A stretch of 7,798 nt of DNA from positions 1 to 7,798 of the forward strand of contig PUKM01000259.1 in the NCBI GenBank assembly GCA_003552325.1. Reading direction: 5' to 3'. Shown here in pieces: positions 1 through 6,285 of this stretch. Source of the stretch: Natrialbaceae archaeon (lineage in GTDB: Archaea; Halobacteriota; Halobacteria; Halobacteriales; Natrialbaceae). Every line of letters begins with the position of its first letter. Position 1 is the first letter of the stretch. The notes under the pieces were generated by a model, which searched no databases, was not told the origin of the DNA, and was given only the letters and a program-made list of their open reading frames with translations. Made by a program: the position numbers and the translations under genes.

Positions 1-120
1 GTCGGCGGGTTCGTCAACCGCGTTCTCATCGAATTCGAAGACGGAATCACCACGCTCGGCACCTGGTCGCTCCCGGTCTTCGTGGCCGGCGATGGTGAGG
101 GGAATCTCGTCGTCAGTCAT
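1..120 (-). CDS. scpA: Segregation and condensation protein A (ScpA), N-terminal 40 codons only
   Basis: This is the 5' end of a gene that runs off the left edge of the window. It begins with ATG at 118-120 and stays open for all 40 visible codons. The N-terminus reads MTDDEIPLTIAGHEDRE, which I recognise as the start of haloarchaeal ScpA proteins. ScpA is the kleisin subunit that bridges the SMC head domains in the condensin-like complex acting on the chromosome. The visible part is an acidic leader ahead of the kleisin domain, so no functional residue can be checked. The start codon overlaps the smc stop by 8 bases (113-120, ATGACTGA), which implies co-transcription and probable translational coupling. 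Identification rests on this short N-terminus plus its place directly after smc; both agree, but the body of the protein is outside the window. Confidence 0.85.
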   Translation of the reverse strand, partial: MTDDEIPLTIAGHEDRERPGAERGDSVFEFDENAVDEPAD

Positions 121-3100
121 CCGCCGGTACCTCCCCCATCTCGCCGCTTAGGTCGATTCCGGTGACGGCCGACACGTTGTCCTGTTGCATGGTGACGCCG
201 ATTGCGCGCTCGGATCGGTCGAGCATCGCCGACCGGTGAGAGACGACGACGAACTGTGCGCGACCCGCAAGTTCGTCGACCATCTGGCCGACGCGTTCGG
301 CGTTGACTGCATCGAGGAACGCGTCGACCTCGTCCAGGGCGTAAAACGGCGCGGGGTTGTGGCGCTGAATCGCGAAAATGAACGCCAGTGCCGTCAGTGA
401 CTTCTCGCCCCCCGACATCGCATCCAGACGCTGGATCGGTTTGTCGCCCGGCTGAGCTTTCATCGTCAGCCCGCCCTCGAACGGCTCTGCCTCGTCCTCG
501 AGGTGGAGTGAGCCCGTCCCCTCCGAAAGCTTCTCGAAAATCTCCGTAAAGTGACCCGCAATCGCCTCGTAGGCGTCCATAAACGTCTGTTTTTTCTGCG
601 TTTCGTACTGCTCGATACGTTCTCTGATCGCTGTTGCCTCCTCATCCAGCGTCGCCTTTCCGGCCTCGAGGTCGTCAAGTTCTGAGCGCACCTCGTCGTA
701 CTCGTCGATCGCCAGCATGTTCACCGGCTCGAGTGCTTCCATATCGGCCTCGAGTAACGCGACCATCTCGACGACGGTGTCGTGGTCGGGAATCTCCTCG
801 GGATCGTACTCGCCGACGTCCGCCTCGAGGGCGTCGATCTCCCACTCGAGGGCACCGGCTTTTTCACGGGCTCCCTCGAGTTTACTCTCGGCCGTCTGGA
901 CGCGGTTTTGTTGGGCGTCACGGTCTTTGCGTGCCTCGCTGAGGGCCTCTTTGCGCGTCCGGCGTTCGTCTTTTAACTCCGTCAGCTCCTCCTCGAGTTC
1001 GGCAACGGCCTCGTGTTTCGCCTCGAGTTCCTCGTGTTTCTCATCGATCTCAGTCGTACATTCTTCGACACGAGTCTCGAGTTCGGCCTTTCGGTTCTGG
1101 GCCGTTTCGATGTCGTCGTGTAACGCTTCGATGGCGTCTTCGGCGTACTGCTTTTCGAGGCTCAACTCGTTGAGCTTCCCGTCGAGGGCGTCCATTCGCT
1201 CACGACGCTCGCTCACCTCGCCCTCGAGTGTTTCGATCCGTGCGGTGAGCTCCGGAATCTTCGAGTCCGCGAGCTCGCGCTCCAGATCGTCGATGGCTGC
1301 CTGGATGGTCTCGATCTCGCCGGTCTGGGATTCGATCTCGTCGGCAATCTCGGTCATTCGTTCGTCGACCGTTTGTCGCTCGTCCTCGAGTTCGCTGAGG
1401 CGTTCGGTCCGTTCGTCGATGTCTGTCTCGAGTCGCTCTCGCTTTTCAGCTAGCTTCTCGAGTTCGTTTTCGATCGAACGCACCTCGTCACTTGCATCCG
1501 TCTGGCGGTCTCGCGCATCGTCTAGACGATCATCGAGACTGCGGATCTCGTCTCTAACGGACTGTCGCTCCTCCTGTAACGTCGTAATCTGAGTGGCAAC
1601 GCGCTCGAGTTGTCCGGTTCCGCTGCTCGAAAAGGAGTAGCGTGAGCCTTTTCGTGAGCCACCGGTCATCGCGCCGGTTTTCTCGACCAGGTCGCCGTCG
1701 AGGGTAACCATTCGGTAGTCACCCATGTACGCCCGAGCCGTCTCGAGGTCCTCGACGACGAGCGTATCCCCGAGGACGTACGAGAAAATGCCCTCGTAGC
1801 GTGGATCGAAATCGACCAGATTGTACGCGAAGTCGACGACACCCGGGTCGTTTGGCGCGGTGGGGAGGCCACGTTTGCGCATCTTCGTGATCGGGAGGAA
1901 GGTCGCGCGACCGGCGTTCCGGGATTTGAGGTACTCGATACACTGTTGGCCGATCACGTCGTCGTCGACGACGACGTTCGCCAATCGGCCGCCTGCGGCG
2001 GTTTCACAGGCAACTGCATACGCGCCCTCGACGCCACCGAGTTCGGCGACCGGACCGTGGACACCGTCGATAGCCGCGTTCTGAATCGTCGTTACCGCCC
2101 GGCCGTACGACGAGTCACCACTTTCACCCGCCTTCGCCTCGAGTTCGGCGTATTCGGCCTGCTTCGCTTGCAGTTTGTCGTCAAGTTCCTCGAGGGTGTC
2201 CTGGAGGTCGGCCTTTTCGTCGCGAAGGTCGTCGACCACGGCCGTGATGTTGTCCCGGTTCGTTTCGGCCTTCTCGAGTTCGCGTTGCAGGTCCGACCGC
2301 TGGGTCTCGAGTTCGGGGAGTTCCGCTTCCAGGGACTCGATTTCGGCTTCGGTTTCGGTGACCTCGTTCGATCGGCGACGTGCCTCGTCCAGTAACCGAT
2401 CTTGCTCGCGTTGCAGGTCGTTTTTCGCCGTCTTCGCCGTCTCGAGTTCGTCTTTGCGCTTCCGAAGATCGGCTTTGACCTCGTCGTACTCCGTGTCGAC
2501 GGCGTCAATTTCGCCTTCGAGGTCGTCGATCTCCCCCTCTCGTTCGGCGACTTCGGCTTTGATCGAGGCTTTCTCGAGTTTGTGCTCGCGCATTTCGCCC
2601 TCGAGGTCGGCGACCTGTTCCTGTTTGCGGTCGATCTGGACGAACGCCTCACGACGGGTCGATTCGGCGTCCTCGATACGCGCCTCTGTCGCCTCGATGG
2701 TATCCTCGAGGCGGGAGATTTCGCCTTTGATCGCCTCGATCTCGCTTTTGATCTCGAGTTGTTCGTCCTCGCCCTTCCGTTCGATCTCGGCGTTCAGATC
2801 CTCGAGGTCCTCCTCCAGTCTGAGCACCTTCCCCTGTCGTTCGTCGAGTTCACGCTGGAGCTCCTTGAGGTCGGCTTCGAGCCCCTCGATACGGGCGTCG
2901 ACGCGGGCGAGTTCCTCGCGTTTGTCCTCGAGTTCACTCGCCTTGAGATAGCCCTCGTACTCCTCTTTTTCGCGACGGAGACGCCGATATCGCATCGCTG
3001 TCTGTCGTTCGTCCTCGAGCTGTCCCAGTCGGGTTCGTTTCTCGTCGATCCGTAACTGGGCTTCGTCGATCCGTTCTTTGACGATTTCGAGCTCGCCGAA

Positions 3101-3691
3101 GGCGTCCTCCTTCTTGGCATCGAACTCGGCGACGCCGGCGATTTCGTCGATGATCTGGCGACGATTGTACGGCGTCATGTTGATGATTTCGGTGACGTCA
3201 CCCTGCATGACGACGTTGTAGCCCTCGGGTGCGACGCCGGCTTGGGCCAGTAAGTCCTGGATGTCCGAGAGGTTCACCGAGCGGTCGTTGAGGTAGTAAT
3301 AGGAGTAGTAGTTGTCTTCGGTTCGCTTGATCCGTCGGCGGATCCGGATTTCGTCACAGTCACCGACGTCGTCGCTGCCGGCGGCGTTGACGACCTGTGT
3401 GCGTGTGAGCGTCTCGTCGCTGTTATCGAGGACGACTTCGACGATGGCTTCCCGTGGGGCTCCGGTGTCGCCACCGCCGTCGTGTCCGGGATTGTATATC
3501 AGGTCAGTCAACTTCTCAGCGCGAATGCCCCGCGTTCGGGCCAATCCCAAGGCGAAGAGCACCGCGTCGATGATGTTCGATTTCCCCGATCCGTTCGGTC
3601 CAGTAACGACGGTGAAGTCCTCGTAAAAGGGAATCTTCGTCTTTCGGCCGAAGCTTTTGAAATTGTCCAGGACGAGGGCCTTGATGTGCAT
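113..3691 (-). CDS. smc: Chromosome segregation protein SMC, complete, 1192 aa
   Basis: This is a full-length SMC ATPase, which dimerises through its hinge and organises and segregates the chromosome with ScpA. Domains in order: N-terminal ATPase head with Walker A GPNGSGKSN at residues 31-39; Q-loop (VMQGD) around residue 163; long, Glu/Arg/Leu-rich coiled coil about 195-525; hinge about 528-680, including a glycine-rich stretch (TGAMTGGSRKGS) near 672-683; returning coiled coil about 690-1040; C-terminal head with signature SGGEK near 1093-1097 and Walker B ending in LDEVDA near 1119-1124. The length is normal for the family (about 1150-1200 aa). The start at 3689-3691 places the first beta strand (MHIKALVLDNFKSF) where SMC proteins normally begin. 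No strong Shine-Dalgarno sequence or TATA box is visible in the 59 bases upstream, so it is probably transcribed from the promoter ahead of the 101-residue coiled-coil gene. No key residue is missing. Confidence 0.98.
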   Translation of the reverse strand: MHIKALVLDNFKSFGRKTKIPFYEDFTVVTGPNGSGKSNIIDAVLFALGLARTRGIRAEKLTDLIYNPGHDGGGDTGAPREAIVEVVLDNSDETLTRTQVVNAAGSDDVGDCDEIRIRRRIKRTEDNYYSYYYLNDRSVNLSDIQDLLAQAGVAPEGYNVVMQGDVTEIINMTPYNRRQIIDEIAGVAEFDAKKEDAFGELEIVKERIDEAQLRIDEKRTRLGQLEDERQTAMRYRRLRREKEEYEGYLKASELEDKREELARVDARIEGLEADLKELQRELDERQGKVLRLEEDLEDLNAEIERKGEDEQLEIKSEIEAIKGEISRLEDTIEATEARIEDAESTRREAFVQIDRKQEQVADLEGEMREHKLEKASIKAEVAEREGEIDDLEGEIDAVDTEYDEVKADLRKRKDELETAKTAKNDLQREQDRLLDEARRRSNEVTETEAEIESLEAELPELETQRSDLQRELEKAETNRDNITAVVDDLRDEKADLQDTLEELDDKLQAKQAEYAELEAKAGESGDSSYGRAVTTIQNAAIDGVHGPVAELGGVEGAYAVACETAAGGRLANVVVDDDVIGQQCIEYLKSRNAGRATFLPITKMRKRGLPTAPNDPGVVDFAYNLVDFDPRYEGIFSYVLGDTLVVEDLETARAYMGDYRMVTLDGDLVEKTGAMTGGSRKGSRYSFSSSGTGQLERVATQITTLQEERQSVRDEIRSLDDRLDDARDRQTDASDEVRSIENELEKLAEKRERLETDIDERTERLSELEDERQTVDERMTEIADEIESQTGEIETIQAAIDDLERELADSKIPELTARIETLEGEVSERRERMDALDGKLNELSLEKQYAEDAIEALHDDIETAQNRKAELETRVEECTTEIDEKHEELEAKHEAVAELEEELTELKDERRTRKEALSEARKDRDAQQNRVQTAESKLEGAREKAGALEWEIDALEADVGEYDPEEIPDHDTVVEMVALLEADMEALEPVNMLAIDEYDEVRSELDDLEAGKATLDEEATAIRERIEQYETQKKQTFMDAYEAIAGHFTEIFEKLSEGTGSLHLEDEAEPFEGGLTMKAQPGDKPIQRLDAMSGGEKSLTALAFIFAIQRHNPAPFYALDEVDAFLDAVNAERVGQMVDELAGRAQFVVVSHRSAMLDRSERAIGVTMQQDNVSAVTGIDLSGEMGEVPADD

Positions 3692-3750
3692 GGTGGTTCC
3701 GGGATCCGTGTGCCGACGCGGTGTCTTCGGTCGTCCAGCGCGCCAACGAG

Positions 3751-4056
3751 TTATGCGACAATAATGTCGTCAGTACCTGAGTCTTCTGGTTCACCCTCGA
3801 GGTCGTCGGTCGCTTCCGCGGCGGCCGCGTCGACGTCGTTTTGGGCGGCCTCCGGGGTGTCCTCGTCCTCCTCTGCTTCGAGTTCGATCGTCGTCGCCCG
3901 ACGTTCTGGCACGCGAGTCGGCGTGTCGGTGTCCAGTTCTGCCTCGAGCACGCGAATGCGCTCTTTCGATTCGACGAGTTCCTCGGTGAGCCCTTCGACG
4001 GTCGATTCGAGTTCGTGGACGGTCGCCTCGAGTCGCTCGACGCGGTTTTTCGACAT
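3751..4056 (-). CDS. Small acidic coiled-coil protein of unknown function, first gene of the smc cluster
   Basis: The product is 101 aa. Residues 6-41 form a regular heptad pattern with hydrophobic residues at V6, L9, V13, L16, V20, L23, L27, I34, L37 and L41 (only S30 breaks it), so a short parallel coiled coil, like a leucine zipper, is expected. The rest is low-complexity and very acidic (runs such as EAEEDEDTPEA), probably disordered, and ends in a short hydrophobic tip, DDIIVA. There is no basic DNA-binding stretch ahead of the zipper, so a bZIP-type regulator is unlikely. I recall small conserved haloarchaeal proteins of this kind next to smc, but no proven function. The gene lies 59 bases ahead of smc on the same strand, with its own leaderless promoter. 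A role as an accessory or regulator of SMC-ScpA is inferred from position only. The start at 4054-4056 is supported by a TATA-like box 27 bases upstream. Confidence 0.85.
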   Translation of the reverse strand: MSKNRVERLEATVHELESTVEGLTEELVESKERIRVLEAELDTDTPTRVPERRATTIELEAEEDEDTPEAAQNDVDAAAAEATDDLEGEPEDSGTDDIIVA

Positions 4057-4078
4057 ACCTACTAGGGACTGGTCACGA

Positions 4079-4086
4079 TACTTAAA
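4079..4086 (-). promoter_or_regulatory. TATA-like box for the coiled-coil/smc/scpA cluster
   Basis: Read on the minus strand the sequence is TTTAAGTA. Its centre lies about 27 bases from the A of the ATG at 4056, so transcription would start at or within a base or two of the start codon. This matches the leaderless transcripts that dominate in haloarchaea. There is no Shine-Dalgarno motif between the box and the ATG. The box is inferred from position and composition. Confidence 0.6.
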
Positions 4087-4093
4087 CGTACGT

Positions 4094-4107
4094 CAGACAT
4101 CTGTCTG
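4094..4107. promoter_or_regulatory. Perfect 14-bp inverted repeat, candidate operator of the smc cluster
   Basis: CAGACA and TGTCTG are exact reverse complements separated by TC, giving CAGACATCTGTCTG. The repeat ends 8 bases upstream of the minus-strand TATA-like box at 4079-4086, just beyond where a BRE would sit. In archaea a dimeric regulator bound here would be placed to influence TBP/TFB recruitment at the smc-cluster promoter. It is about 80 bases from the dehydrogenase TATA-like box, so it more likely concerns the smc side. No regulator is known for this motif to me. Confidence 0.4.
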
Positions 4108-4140
4108 CCAATTTATGCTATTTGTGGATACCGCGTCGGT

Positions 4141-4164
4141 CACGTGGTCGTTTTGGACCGCGTG
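4141..4164. repeat. 9-bp inverted repeat with 6-base loop upstream of the dehydrogenase
   Basis: The left arm CACGTGGTC (4141-4149) and right arm GACCGCGTG (4156-4164) are complementary at eight of nine positions. The ninth is a T opposite a G, which would pair as G-U in RNA. The loop is GTTTTG. It lies 20-45 bases upstream of the dehydrogenase TATA-like box, so it is probably not transcribed from that promoter and is more likely a protein-binding site than an RNA hairpin. Confidence 0.35.
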
Positions 4165-4178
4165 TTGGTATACGAACA
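4163..4178. promoter_or_regulatory. 16-bp near-perfect palindrome, candidate operator of the dehydrogenase gene
   Basis: TGTTGGTATACGAACA is symmetric at seven of eight base pairs around a central GTATAC; only the G/G pair at 4167/4174 breaks it. It ends about 6 bases before the TATA-like box at 4184-4190, covering the region just upstream of the BRE. That position suits an activator or repressor of the 4215-5072 gene. It shares two bases with the right arm of the 4141-4164 repeat. Confidence 0.4.
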
Positions 4179-4183
4179 ACCGA

Positions 4184-4190
4184 TACTTAG
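4184..4190 (+). promoter_or_regulatory. TATA-like box for the short-chain dehydrogenase gene
   Basis: The sequence TACTTAG is centred about 28 bases before the ATG at 4215, the spacing of a leaderless haloarchaeal transcript. This also supports the ATG at 4215 over the out-of-frame ATG at 4210. The box is a weaker TATA match than the one on the opposite strand. Confidence 0.5.
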
Positions 4191-4214
4191 CAGGGAAGAC
4201 ACGAATACCATGCC

Positions 4215-5072
4215 ATGTCAACCCATTCGGTGTCCGTCCCACCGATTACGCTCGAGACGATTCATACGATCGATGACGACTCCTTTACCAGTGACCGTGT
4301 CTGCATCGTCACCGGGAGTGCCTCCGGGATCGGGCGGGCAGTCGCCCTGGCCGCCGCCGGAAACGGCCTCACCGTTGGAGCGACCGATTTCGATGCAGCG
4401 GGCCTCGAGGAGACGGTTTCGCGCGCTGAAGAGATTGACCTACCGGGCACAATTACGCCGATCGTGGCCGACCTCACGGTGGACGAGGATATCGAACGAA
4501 TCGTCGAGGAAGCCGCAACCCTCGGTGACATTACCTATCTGGCGAACGTAGCCGGCGTCCAGCACATCGACGCGCTCGAGGATTTTCCGATGGACACCTA
4601 CGACCGGATCCACGATATCATGCTTCGAGCACCCATCTACCTGAGCAAACGCTGTATCCCACACTTCAAGGACTCCGAGGACGGGACGGGCTGTGTCGGG
4701 AACATGGCCTCCGTCCACGGCCACTATGTGACCAGTGACAAGGTGGCCTACAACGTCTCGAAGTTCGGCCTCCGCGGGCTCACCCAATCGATCGCTGCCG
4801 AAGGCGACGGCGACATTCGGTCGTTTTCGGTGAGTACTGGCTACGTCAAAACCCCACTCGTGACGAACCAACTCGAGGACACGGCCGACCAACGTGGAAT
4901 CAGCGTCCAGGAGGTGATCGAGGAGGTGATGCTAGGTCAGTCGCGTGTCAAAACAATGATGGACCCAATCGACGTGGCTAATCTCTTCATCATCGGATTT
5001 TCTGATCTCGGCAGTCACCTCGACGGAGGAGACCTGCTGTTCGACGGCGGGATGACGTTGACCTACGAGTGA
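4215..5072 (+). CDS. Short-chain dehydrogenase/reductase, probable D-3-hydroxybutyrate dehydrogenase
   Basis: This 285-aa classical SDR has cofactor motif TGSASGIG at residues 33-40 and Asp58 at the end of beta-2, which favours NAD over NADP. It also has the structural NVAG motif (111-114) and catalytic Ser166, Tyr179 and Lys183. From memory of the Pseudomonas fragi enzyme, the four substrate-binding residues of D-3-hydroxybutyrate dehydrogenase have counterparts here: Gln116 (in AGVQH), His168, Lys176 and Gln219 (in TPLVTNQ). The region GYVKTPLV...GISVQEV is also typical of that family. The predicted reaction is D-3-hydroxybutyrate plus NAD to acetoacetate plus NADH, in the cytoplasm. Oddities: an N-terminal extension of about 25 residues before the Rossmann fold, and STG in place of the usual PG before GYV. 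It stands alone, divergent from the smc cluster and convergent with tfb, with no ketone-body or polyhydroxyalkanoate gene next to it. Another 3-hydroxyacid or sugar substrate remains possible. Confidence 0.9.
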   Translation: MSTHSVSVPPITLETIHTIDDDSFTSDRVCIVTGSASGIGRAVALAAAGNGLTVGATDFDAAGLEETVSRAEEIDLPGTITPIVADLTVDEDIERIVEEAATLGDITYLANVAGVQHIDALEDFPMDTYDRIHDIMLRAPIYLSKRCIPHFKDSEDGTGCVGNMASVHGHYVTSDKVAYNVSKFGLRGLTQSIAAEGDGDIRSFSVSTGYVKTPLVTNQLEDTADQRGISVQEVIEEVMLGQSRVKTMMDPIDVANLFIIGFSDLGSHLDGGDLLFDGGMTLTYE

Positions 5073-5171
5073 CCGGTGTGCTGGGGACGGTTGCCTCGAA
5101 ATAACTCAGCGTACGCGCTCGCTCGAGACGCCACAGCATGGACGCGCTGGGCTCTGACGCGTCTTCTCCCG

Positions 5172-5186
5172 ACCCAAAAAGTGGGT
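5172..5186 (-). terminator. Possible terminator of tfb in the convergent intergenic region
   Basis: On the minus strand, 13 bases after the tfb stop, ACCCA and TGGGT form a 5-bp hairpin whose loop and edge hold a run of five T residues (5176-5180). Archaeal termination relies mainly on U-tracts, so this short tract is the best candidate in the 126-base gap between the convergent dehydrogenase and tfb genes. No T-run is visible in the plus direction for the dehydrogenase. The evidence is weak: stem and tract are both short. Confidence 0.3.
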
Positions 5187-5198
5187 GTCAGCGTCGGG

Positions 5199-6173
5199 TT
5201 AGTACAGACCGATCGCTTCGATCTGTTCTTGATACCGGTTGCGGATCGTCACTTCGGTCACCTGGGCGACGTTCGCGACCTCACGTTGGGTCTTCTTTTC
5301 GTTGCACAGAAGCGAGGCCGCGTAGATCGCGGCGGCCGCATAGCCAGTGGGTGACTTGCCCGAGAGAAGCCCCTTCTCGCTGGTCACGTCGATGATCTCA
5401 TTGGCCTTCGACTGCACCTCTTCGGTCAACTCGAGTTCCGAGCAGAATCGGGGGACGTATTTTTTCGGGTCAACGGGTTCCATACCGAGGCCGAGTTCCT
5501 GGGCGACGTACCGATACGTCCGGCCGATTTCCTTGCGGTCGACACGCGAGACGCCGGCGACCTCCTCGAGGCTTCGTGGGATCCCCTCCATCCGACAGGC
5601 GGCATACAGCGCGGAGGTGGCAACGCCTTCGATAGAGCGTCCCCGAATCAGGTCCTCCTCGAGGGCGCGTCGGTAGAGCATACAGGCGACTTCTCGTACC
5701 GAACGGGGGATGCCCATCGCCGAGGACATGCGGTCGATCTCCGAAAGGGCGAATTGGAGGTTCCGTTCGCCGGCGTCTTTGGTGCGGATTCGCTCCTGCC
5801 ACTTTCGCAGCCGGTGCATCTGGCTGCGTTTTTCCGAGGACAGCGATCGGCCGTAGGCGTCTTTGTCCTTCCAGTCGATGGCCGTCGTCAGGCCCTTATC
5901 GTGCATCGTCTGTGTCGTCGGGGCACCGACCCGCGACTTGTTCTCGCGTTCTGCGTGGTTGAACGCCCGCCACTCCGGTCCGCGATCGATACGGGATTCC
6001 TCGATAATGAGGCCGCACTGTTCGCAACTGGTCTCCCCACTGCCGTCGTTGGTTAGCAGTGCTTCGGAGTCACACTCTGGACACCGTCTCACCGATTCTG
6101 TCGTCGAACTCGAGGTCGTTTCGTCGGTTGCCGTCTGGCTTGATCGCTCTCGTTCGCGGGTGTGGCGTCTCAT
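5199..6173 (-). CDS. tfb: Transcription initiation factor IIB (TFB), 324 aa
   Basis: TFB is the archaeal general factor that binds TBP-DNA and the BRE and recruits RNA polymerase. The N-terminal zinc ribbon has Cys31, Cys34, Cys50 and Cys53 (CPEC...CEQC). The B-reader/B-linker region follows at about 64-110, with RGPEWRAF (64-71) and RVGAPTT (81-87). Two cyclin-like repeats come next, about 127-215 and 230-320. The second contains the helix-turn-helix near 294-317 (KTQREVANVAQVTEVTIRNR), expected to contact the BRE. The length is typical for haloarchaeal TFBs (about 310-330 aa), and all core elements are intact. The first 29 residues are a Ser/Thr/Arg-rich tail of the kind that varies between paralogues. 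Haloarchaea usually carry several tfb copies, so which paralogue this is cannot be told here. It is convergent with the dehydrogenase and 112 bases after the transporter on the same strand. Confidence 0.98.
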   Translation of the reverse strand: MRRHTRERERSSQTATDETTSSSTTESVRRCPECDSEALLTNDGSGETSCEQCGLIIEESRIDRGPEWRAFNHAERENKSRVGAPTTQTMHDKGLTTAIDWKDKDAYGRSLSSEKRSQMHRLRKWQERIRTKDAGERNLQFALSEIDRMSSAMGIPRSVREVACMLYRRALEEDLIRGRSIEGVATSALYAACRMEGIPRSLEEVAGVSRVDRKEIGRTYRYVAQELGLGMEPVDPKKYVPRFCSELELTEEVQSKANEIIDVTSEKGLLSGKSPTGYAAAAIYAASLLCNEKKTQREVANVAQVTEVTIRNRYQEQIEAIGLY

Positions 6174-6200
6174 CGCTTATCTCTTTGGAGGCGACGGGGG

Positions 6201-6208
6201 TTGTTAAA
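6201..6208 (-). promoter_or_regulatory. Proximal TATA-like box for tfb
   Basis: Read on the minus strand this is TTTAACAA, centred about 32 bases before the ATG at 6173. The predicted transcript would carry a leader of only about 5 bases. A second, better TATA match lies further upstream at 6234-6241, so promoter assignment for tfb is uncertain. Confidence 0.4.
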
Positions 6209-6233
6209 CGCTCTGTCCGATTACCCGACAGGT

Positions 6234-6241
6234 CTATATAT
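6234..6241 (-). promoter_or_regulatory. Distal TATA box for tfb
   Basis: The minus strand reads ATATATAG, the closest TATA match in the window. Transcription from it would begin near 6211 and give a leader of about 38 bases before the tfb ATG. No clear Shine-Dalgarno motif is present in that leader. It sits in a notably AT-rich stretch (about 6233-6270) that also contains ATAATTC- and TTATTTA-like sequences. Confidence 0.45.
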
Positions 6242-6270
6242 CCTACGCAAGACTTATTTACATATAATTC

Positions 6271-6284
6271 GGCCCGTTAAGGCC
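6271..6284 (-). terminator. Small hairpin after the transporter stop codon, possible terminator
   Basis: GGCC, six bases, then GGCC again form a self-complementary 4-bp stem starting 2 bases after the transporter stop (6286-6288). On the minus strand it is followed by the AT-rich GAATTATATG, with no long T-run. It may help end transporter transcription before tfb, but a 4-bp stem is weak evidence. Confidence 0.2.
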
Positions 6285-6285
6285 T

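Noticed and set aside
717..1592. A 291-codon open frame on the plus strand, opposite smc
   Set aside because: Its product is a monotonous Ser/Arg-rich sequence produced by reading the Glu/Leu/Asp-rich coiled-coil codons of smc backwards. It has no domain and no promoter.
2175..3055. Long plus-strand open frames (258 and 217 codons) opposite the N-terminal smc coiled coil
   Set aside because: High-GC DNA with few stop codons gives long antisense frames; the two overlap each other and smc and have low-complexity products.
4054..4056. The 101-aa coiled-coil protein as a bZIP-type DNA-binding regulator
   Set aside because: It has a leucine-zipper-like heptad pattern but no basic region before it; the N-terminus is only MSKNRVER and the rest is acidic.
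3482..4276. A 264-codon plus-strand frame spanning the smc start, the coiled-coil gene, the divergent promoters and the dehydrogenase start
   Set aside because: It runs through promoters and antisense to two well-supported genes, with a Ser-rich product lacking family features.
5073..5198. A possible small RNA or small gene between the dehydrogenase and tfb
   Set aside because: No TATA box at suitable spacing, no stable hairpin apart from the 5-bp stem at 5172-5186, and no short frame with a plausible start were seen.
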